From: JAGKXC01 sp964554385
Lineage (GTDB): Bacteria; Bacteroidota; Bacteroidia; NS11-12g; UBA955
NCBI GenBank assembly: GCA_964554385.1
Contig: CAZKOM010000074.1
Span: 1 to 11,424 of the forward strand
Direction: 5' to 3'
DNA: 11,424 bases
Position 1 is the first letter of the stretch. Each line of letters opens with the position of its first letter. Below the pieces are notes generated by a model that saw nothing but the letters and a program-made list of their open reading frames with translations, was not told the origin of the DNA and searched no databases. This document shows, piece by piece, positions 7,098 to 11,424 of this stretch. Made by a program: the position numbers and the translations under genes.

Positions 7098-8004
7098 TGT
7101 GGTATATACTGAGGTAGGAATGATAGCGAGCAGGATGGATAATTTCCGATTCAACACTATTTAAAACAGCGCATCCAGGCTCGTGAATATGAGTACAGTT
7201 ATTGAATTTACAATCCTTTAATTTAGATCGAAATTCGGGAAAATATTGTGCGATTTCGTGCTGTTCCATATCTACTACACCAAAATCTCTGATACCTGGA
7301 GTATCTATGATTTCGGTGTTATTGGGTAAACGAAACATTTCGGCAAATGTTGTGGTGTGTTTGCCTTTTTCATGGGTCTCGGAGATACTTCCTACGCGAG
7401 CATTGGCTTCCGGAAACATTTTATTTAGGAGTGTAGATCTACGTACTCCTGGATTACCTGCCAATAAAATTCTTTTCCCAATTAATAGATTTCGAGGCGG
7501 ATCTAACCCCAGATTTTGTGCAACGGAACCAAAATATAAATGAACGTTAGCATCTTTATATATGCTTTGTATTTCTGCTGTTATATCCAACTGTTGCTGT
7601 TCGGAAAGCAAGTCCATTTTATTGAAAAACACCCAAGTTGGGATATGGAAGGCTTCGCCGCATAATAAAAATCTATCGATAAACCCTAGTGAAGTGCGTG
7701 GTGAAACTAGAGAAGCTACCAATACGGCAGCATCTAAATTAGTCGCTAAAATCTGTCGTTTTGAACTTAATTTATTCGATTTCCGAATGATATAATTTTT
7801 CCTTGGACTTATGTCGATAATTGTAGCGGTATCGGCATAATTCATGTCTTCTTTGAGAACAACTTCATCTCCCACTGCCACGGGATTGGAAGTATCGGTA
7901 TCTGTTAGTCTTAACTTTCCACGAGTACGAGCATTCCACTGCCTACCATTGGTATCTGTCACTTGATACCAGCTGCCTGTGGACTTGGTTATCGTACCTT
8001 TCAT
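7078..8004 (-). CDS. rsgA: Ribosome biogenesis GTPase RsgA with altered P-loop
   Basis: RsgA (YjeQ) is a circularly permuted GTPase that binds the 30S subunit late in assembly and checks the decoding site. The length, 308 residues, and the domain order are normal: an OB fold (about 1-65), the permuted GTPase (about 75-245) and a zinc finger (C265, C270, H272, C278). G4 is NKMD (128-131), G2 is GKHTTT (214-219) and G3 is DTPGI (234-238), with hydrophobic I238 at the catalytic-Gln position as expected. The odd part is G1: residues 183-191 read GNPGVRRST where the family has GxSGVGKST, so Gly188 and Lys189 are both Arg. Arg in place of the P-loop lysine usually weakens or abolishes nucleotide hydrolysis. 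The rest is undamaged, so this is either a recent loss-of-function change, a tolerated variant or a sequence error. It starts 9 bp after metF and overlaps the lipoprotein gene by 20 bp. Confidence 0.9.
   Translation of the reverse strand: MKGTITKSTGSWYQVTDTNGRQWNARTRGKLRLTDTDTSNPVAVGDEVVLKEDMNYADTATIIDISPRKNYIIRKSNKLSSKRQILATNLDAAVLVASLVSPRTSLGFIDRFLLCGEAFHIPTWVFFNKMDLLSEQQQLDITAEIQSIYKDANVHLYFGSVAQNLGLDPPRNLLIGKRILLAGNPGVRRSTLLNKMFPEANARVGSISETHEKGKHTTTFAEMFRLPNNTEIIDTPGIRDFGVVDMEQHEIAQYFPEFRSKLKDCKFNNCTHIHEPGCAVLNSVESEIIHPARYHSYLSIYHNEDIFE
7427..7450. repeat. 24-bp near-palindrome inside rsgA P-loop codons
   Basis: Arms AGGAGT (7427-7432) and ACTCCT (7445-7450) surround a perfect 10-bp palindrome, GTAGATCTAC (7433-7442), with two unpaired bases (GT, 7443-7444) on one side. 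It can form 11 base pairs around its centre with a 2-nt bulge. It covers rsgA codons 186-193, including the two Arg codons that replace Gly-Lys in the P-loop. Confidence 0.7.
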
Positions 8005-8013
8005 AAACGAAGT

Positions 8014-8967
8014 TTAGAAGATAGCTTCACAGATTTTTTTTGTTTGGGTACTTTTACCCATGGTATAAAAATGTAAAACGGGTGCCCCTCTATCTATAAG
8101 TTCTTTACATTGCTGTATTGCCCATTGGGTTCCAATATTGGCTATATCCTTATCGTCCTTACAATTTTCGATTTCCTGAGTTAATTCAACGGGAATATCA
8201 ATATGGAAAATTTTAGGCAGCATATATACCTGTTTTCGGGTGGTAATGGGTTTAATACCTGGAATAATTGGGATTGTAATACCCATGGATCTACATTTTT
8301 CTACAAAATCAAAATACTCTTGATTGTTAAAGAACATTTGGGTGACCAAAAATTCTGCCCCTGCTTCAACTTTCCGTTTTAAGTATTTCATATCGGATTC
8401 GATATTGGGAGCGTCGGCATGTTTTTCGGGGTAACATGCTGCGCCTATACAGAAATTTGACTCCGCTGAATTTGTAATTTCTTCATCCAAATAAATACCT
8501 GCGTTCATGTTTTTTATTTGATGAATCAAGTCTAGGGCATTTTTATTTCCTCCTTTTTCTGGTTCGAAGTGGGTATCACCTTTTCTAGCATCGCCGCGTA
8601 ATGCTAAGATGTTGTCTATACCCAAGAAATTCAATTCAATCAGAGCGTTTTCGGTATCTTCTTTAGTAAATCCTCCGCAAATAATATGGGGTACAGCATC
8701 TACTTTATAATGGTTTTGTAGTGCGGCACATATGGCTACAGTGCCCGGTCTTTTTCGAGTGGATATGCGATCATAACTTCCGTCTTGGCGTTTCTTTAGT
8801 ACGTAATCTTCTCGATGGTAGGTAACGTCGATAAATGAAGGATTGAACTCCATTAAGGGGTCTATGCCTTCGAATAAACTTTTAATTCCTGCACCTTTAA
8901 GCGGAGGTAGTATTTCGAAAGAAAAAAGCGTTTTATTGGCGCCTTTAATGTGATCAACAATTTTCAT
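8014..8967 (-). CDS. metF: 5,10-methylenetetrahydrofolate reductase MetF
   Basis: MetF reduces 5,10-methylene-THF to 5-methyl-THF with FAD, supplying the methyl group for methionine synthesis; it is a cytosolic TIM barrel. The 317-residue length matches bacterial MetF, which lacks the regulatory domain of eukaryotic MTHFR. FSFEILPP (15-22) places the catalytic glutamate at E18. LALRGD (121-126) puts D126 at the flavin- and folate-contacting aspartate. CYPEKH (178-183) and FLVTQMFF (206-213, with Q210) line the folate site, and PVLHFYTMG (296-304) closes the barrel. It starts 18 bp after the peptidase stop and ends 9 bp before rsgA, so it belongs to the same transcript. No SAM riboswitch or other leader is possible directly upstream in such a short gap, so any methionine control must act at the operon promoter outside the window. 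The ATG chosen gives the normal N-terminus. Confidence 0.95.
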   Translation of the reverse strand: MKIVDHIKGANKTLFSFEILPPLKGAGIKSLFEGIDPLMEFNPSFIDVTYHREDYVLKKRQDGSYDRISTRKRPGTVAICAALQNHYKVDAVPHIICGGFTKEDTENALIELNFLGIDNILALRGDARKGDTHFEPEKGGNKNALDLIHQIKNMNAGIYLDEEITNSAESNFCIGAACYPEKHADAPNIESDMKYLKRKVEAGAEFLVTQMFFNNQEYFDFVEKCRSMGITIPIIPGIKPITTRKQVYMLPKIFHIDIPVELTQEIENCKDDKDIANIGTQWAIQQCKELIDRGAPVLHFYTMGKSTQTKKICEAIF

Positions 8968-8985
8968 TTGTGAGAGATAGCGGTG

Positions 8986-10782
8986 TTATAATTGAATAGG
9001 TAAACTGAGCGTTTGATTGTTTCGTTGAATTTCAACGCTGATGACGGTGCCGGGTTCTAATTTACCCAAAGCACTCATATAATCTTCGATGGAATTGATG
9101 GAAAATGTTCCTACTTTGGTAATTACATCCCCTTTTTGTAAGCCTGCTTTTTGTGCGGGTTTGCCTTCGCTAGCACCATCAATTCGCATTCCTTTTCCAG
9201 ACCAAGTATAATCCGGCATTACACCAAGTGATACTTTAAATTTCATTCTCCCTGCTGTTTGATCTTTGGTTTTGGTGAAAGGTAATTTTTTTGCTTTGTT
9301 GTTAATTGCAATGAATTGTTGGATAGCATCCAAAGAAACTTTCAAGCCTGAATAGTTGATTTTTTCTTCATCATCCGAAGGTTTGTGGTAATCATCATGT
9401 TGACCAGTAAAGAAATGCACAACGGGAATATTTTCTAAGTAAAAAGAAGCGTGGTCGGATGGACCGTTTCCACTTTCTGTGGTAGTGATTCTAATTTTAG
9501 TACTATCCAGTTTTAGCGATTTTACTGTTTTTGGGAATTGTGGAGAGGTTCCAACACCGTTAATTGCAAGTACACGTTTGGTAGAATCCAATCGACCCAA
9601 CATATCGATATTCAGGACATAATTTACTTGGGCAAGTTTGGGATTAGGGGCAGTTTCTTTATTTGTAAACTTGGTTGTGTCCACGTTTCCAGAGAGGAAG
9701 ATAGGGGCATGATTAACAAAATATTTTGACCCTAATAGTCCCATTTCTTCGCCACTAAAGGCGATAAATAAATAGTTGAACTTCTTGTATTTTCTACCTT
9801 TTAATGTTCTTGCTAATTCTAACATGGCAGCAACACCCGAGGCATTATCGTCGGCTCCGTTGTGTATGGCTCTTGGGCCGGTATATCGACTATTATCATA
9901 TTCGTTAAATCCAATATGATCGTGATGTGCACAAATGATAATGGTGTGTTTTTTATGATTATTCCGAAATCCCATCACATTTACCGCATTCACGGTAGGT
10001 GAAGCAACCCGAGATACCATCATAAGTTGCATTCTTGGAGGCAATGGTTTGTCAGTTTTGTAATAGTAAACTGGGATTGATAACGGTTTGTCGGTACGAT
10101 TTAGTTTTCCGGTGGGTATATTTTTTGGGTTGATGTTGAATCCATTGATAAATACAATGCCTCTAGCATTTCTGCTCAAAGCGTGGTTGATTTTGGTTTG
10201 AATATCGGCAACATCTTTTAAAGGATTATTAGGTTCACTTGCTTCGTTCATATACCCTAATCGCATTACACAAATTTTACCTGATAAATCGGGGTAATCG
10301 GCGAAGTCGTTTCTTCCGGAAGCCTCATGAATTAATCCATAACCACAATCTACAAAGTCAGCAGTAATAGAATCGTTTGAGGCAGATTGAGGCAAGGGAT
10401 AAAATTCTTCGAAAACTTTAAATTGAACCATAGCACCCGCATTAATTCCTGGCATATCGGGGCCTCCTACAATTCCAAATTTGGTTTTATTGGTAGTGAT
10501 TCGCAATCGAACAAAGGGAAAAGAGTGTTGGAACGATGCATTAGTGTTTTCTTCGATCTGCACGGGTTGAAGTCCGGCCGCTTTAAATTCTTTTTCAATA
10601 TAATCGGCGCTGATTTTTTCACCGGCAGAGCCCGTAAGTCGACCTTCTAAAGCATCGGCAGCTAAAAATTGAATATGTTGTTTTAATTTGATTTCGCTAA
10701 TCTCCTTTTTTGGTAGTTTTTGACTGTAGGAGTGTGCTATCGACAAAAATGTTAATGCACTAAAAATCAATTGTTTATTCAT
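8986..10782 (-). CDS. Secreted M28 family zinc aminopeptidase with PDZ domain
   Basis: A 598-residue exported metallopeptidase. The signal peptide MNKQLIFSALTFLSIAHSYS is probably cut before Q21, with no lipobox. About 120-270 looks like a PA-type insert. The M28 core is about 275-495, with every expected zinc site visible: H286 in AHHDH, bridging D311 in GADDNASG, general base E345 and ligand E346 in SGEEMG, D393 in NIDMLG, and H466 in DYHKPSDD. The last 90 or so residues are a PDZ domain (LGVMPDYTW, then AQKAGLQKGDVITKVG at 543-558), which usually recognises C-terminal peptides or tunes protease access. Family members remove N-terminal amino acids from periplasmic or extracellular peptides; specificity is not readable. 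Its ATG overlaps the transporter stop by 4 bp (ATGA), and metF follows after 18 bp. There is no T9SS C-terminal sorting domain, so the periplasm is the likelier location. Confidence 0.92.
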   Translation of the reverse strand: MNKQLIFSALTFLSIAHSYSQKLPKKEISEIKLKQHIQFLAADALEGRLTGSAGEKISADYIEKEFKAAGLQPVQIEENTNASFQHSFPFVRLRITTNKTKFGIVGGPDMPGINAGAMVQFKVFEEFYPLPQSASNDSITADFVDCGYGLIHEASGRNDFADYPDLSGKICVMRLGYMNEASEPNNPLKDVADIQTKINHALSRNARGIVFINGFNINPKNIPTGKLNRTDKPLSIPVYYYKTDKPLPPRMQLMMVSRVASPTVNAVNVMGFRNNHKKHTIIICAHHDHIGFNEYDNSRYTGPRAIHNGADDNASGVAAMLELARTLKGRKYKKFNYLFIAFSGEEMGLLGSKYFVNHAPIFLSGNVDTTKFTNKETAPNPKLAQVNYVLNIDMLGRLDSTKRVLAINGVGTSPQFPKTVKSLKLDSTKIRITTTESGNGPSDHASFYLENIPVVHFFTGQHDDYHKPSDDEEKINYSGLKVSLDAIQQFIAINNKAKKLPFTKTKDQTAGRMKFKVSLGVMPDYTWSGKGMRIDGASEGKPAQKAGLQKGDVITKVGTFSINSIEDYMSALGKLEPGTVISVEIQRNNQTLSLPIQL

Positions 10783-11424
10783 GATTGATAAATTTCGATA
10801 AGGGTTTTAATGAAAATAGAAGCAGAAAGTAATGCAAATATAATTCTAAGCCATAGAACGGGCACGTATTTCGCATTTTTCTGTGCAAAAGAAGTGGTTA
10901 TTATGGTGGCTATAATCATGGGTAGTATAATTGGGAAGTAGAGATAACCCAACTGCCATTGATTTTGTATATTATTATAAGAATTGTTGATGATTTCTGT
11001 GGGTTGTGCAGATATATAGTTGATTAAACTGGCGATGGCTAAGATTGGTACGATGGATAGAGAAAGTGCGGTGGCTTCTTTCATGGGTTTATTTAACAGA
11101 ATCCGGAACAAGGGTACCATGATCATTCCACCTCCCAAGCCGGATAATGAAACAGTAATTCCTGCGAAAATTCCAATGGTAATTGTCTTCCAATTATCTT
11201 GGAATGACGGAATGTTGAGTTCGATTTCATCTTGGTTTTTGGATTTCCCCCATATCATATTGGCGATGGATATGAGTAAAAAGCCAAGAAAAACTATTTG
11301 GAAATCAGATTTATTGTACCATGTGCCATGTTTAATAGCTCTTGTTGTAAGAAACGAAGCAATGGCGCCCGGAATACCAATCAACAAACTTGTTTTCCAC
11401 TGCCAAGATCCCATTTTTATTTGT
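10779..11424 (-). CDS. TauE/SafE family membrane transporter, C-terminal part (5' end outside window)
   Basis: The frame stays open to the right edge, so the gene is cut by the window. The in-window Met at 11414 is preceded in frame by Thr-Asn-Lys and probably lies inside the protein. The family has two repeats and about 250-270 residues; what is seen, about 215 residues, lacks the first repeat's glycine motif but keeps the second: GLGGGMIMVP, counted 93-102 from that Met. Six hydrophobic spans are visible, near 8-28, 38-55, 76-103, 116-135, 157-175 and 187-207, with the MKEATALSLS segment after the glycine motif as usual. TauE/SafE proteins are inner-membrane exporters of sulfite, sulfoacetate or other small organic anions; the substrate here is unknown. 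The stop overlaps the peptidase start by 4 bp, which makes it the most upstream visible gene of the minus-strand operon. The promoter must lie beyond the window. Confidence 0.85.
   Translation of the reverse strand, partial: QIKMGSWQWKTSLLIGIPGAIASFLTTRAIKHGTWYNKSDFQIVFLGFLLISIANMIWGKSKNQDEIELNIPSFQDNWKTITIGIFAGITVSLSGLGGGMIMVPLFRILLNKPMKEATALSLSIVPILAIASLINYISAQPTEIINNSYNNIQNQWQLGYLYFPIILPMIIATIITTSFAQKNAKYVPVLWLRIIFALLSASIFIKTLIEIYQS

Noticed and set aside
7098..7157. Upstream start for the lipoprotein (20 extra residues)
   Set aside because: It places a second hydrophobic stretch before the real lipoprotein signal and overlaps rsgA by 80 bp; the inner ATG gives a standard signal with the cysteine at residue 29.
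7202..7795. Plus-strand open frames opposite rsgA
   Set aside because: They are antisense shadows of a well-supported gene, with no recognisable domain and odd composition.
1..11424. tRNA or rRNA genes, CRISPR arrays, insertion sequences, toxin-antitoxin or phage-defence genes
   Set aside because: The window is almost filled by ten recognisable genes, and the gaps (at most about 165 bp) show no cloverleaf, repeat-spacer pattern or transposase.

Overview
The window looks like an AT-rich chromosomal segment from a member of the Bacteroidota. Three things point there. It contains bshA, the first gene of bacillithiol synthesis, in the form found in that phylum and in Firmicutes. Starts lack clear Shine-Dalgarno sequences. 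Two divergent intergenic gaps carry exact TAnnTTTG boxes, the Bacteroidota -7 promoter element. I could not run a search, so the genus is left open. Nothing looks like a phage, plasmid, transposon, CRISPR array or RNA gene. All intact genes read as ordinary vertically inherited genes.

Left part (1-5631). The window opens with the 3' end of a DUF1801 gene on the plus strand, facing a secreted alpha/beta-hydrolase (esterase family) on the minus strand. A short divergent gap then leads to a plus-strand ABC-F ATPase of the Uup type. This converges, with only 11 bp between stops, on bshA (minus). bshA is divergent from tadA (plus), the tRNA adenosine deaminase, across a 55-bp gap.

Right part (5670-11424). 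Five tightly packed minus-strand genes look like one operon read from the right edge leftward: a TauE/SafE-type membrane transporter (5' end outside the window), a secreted M28 zinc aminopeptidase with a PDZ domain, metF, rsgA, and a beta-helix lipoprotein. Junctions are a 4-bp overlap, gaps of 18 and 9 bp, and a 20-bp overlap, so translational coupling is likely at both overlaps. The products span one-carbon metabolism, ribosome assembly and envelope functions, so the operon does not look like a single pathway.

The most unusual observation is in rsgA. The P-loop that should read GxxGVGKS reads GNPGVRRS, so the invariant Gly-Lys pair is Arg-Arg, while every other GTPase motif and the zinc site are intact. 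The altered codons sit inside a 24-bp near-palindrome, which suggests a possible mutational origin. I found no convincing new multi-gene system; this is mostly a housekeeping region.
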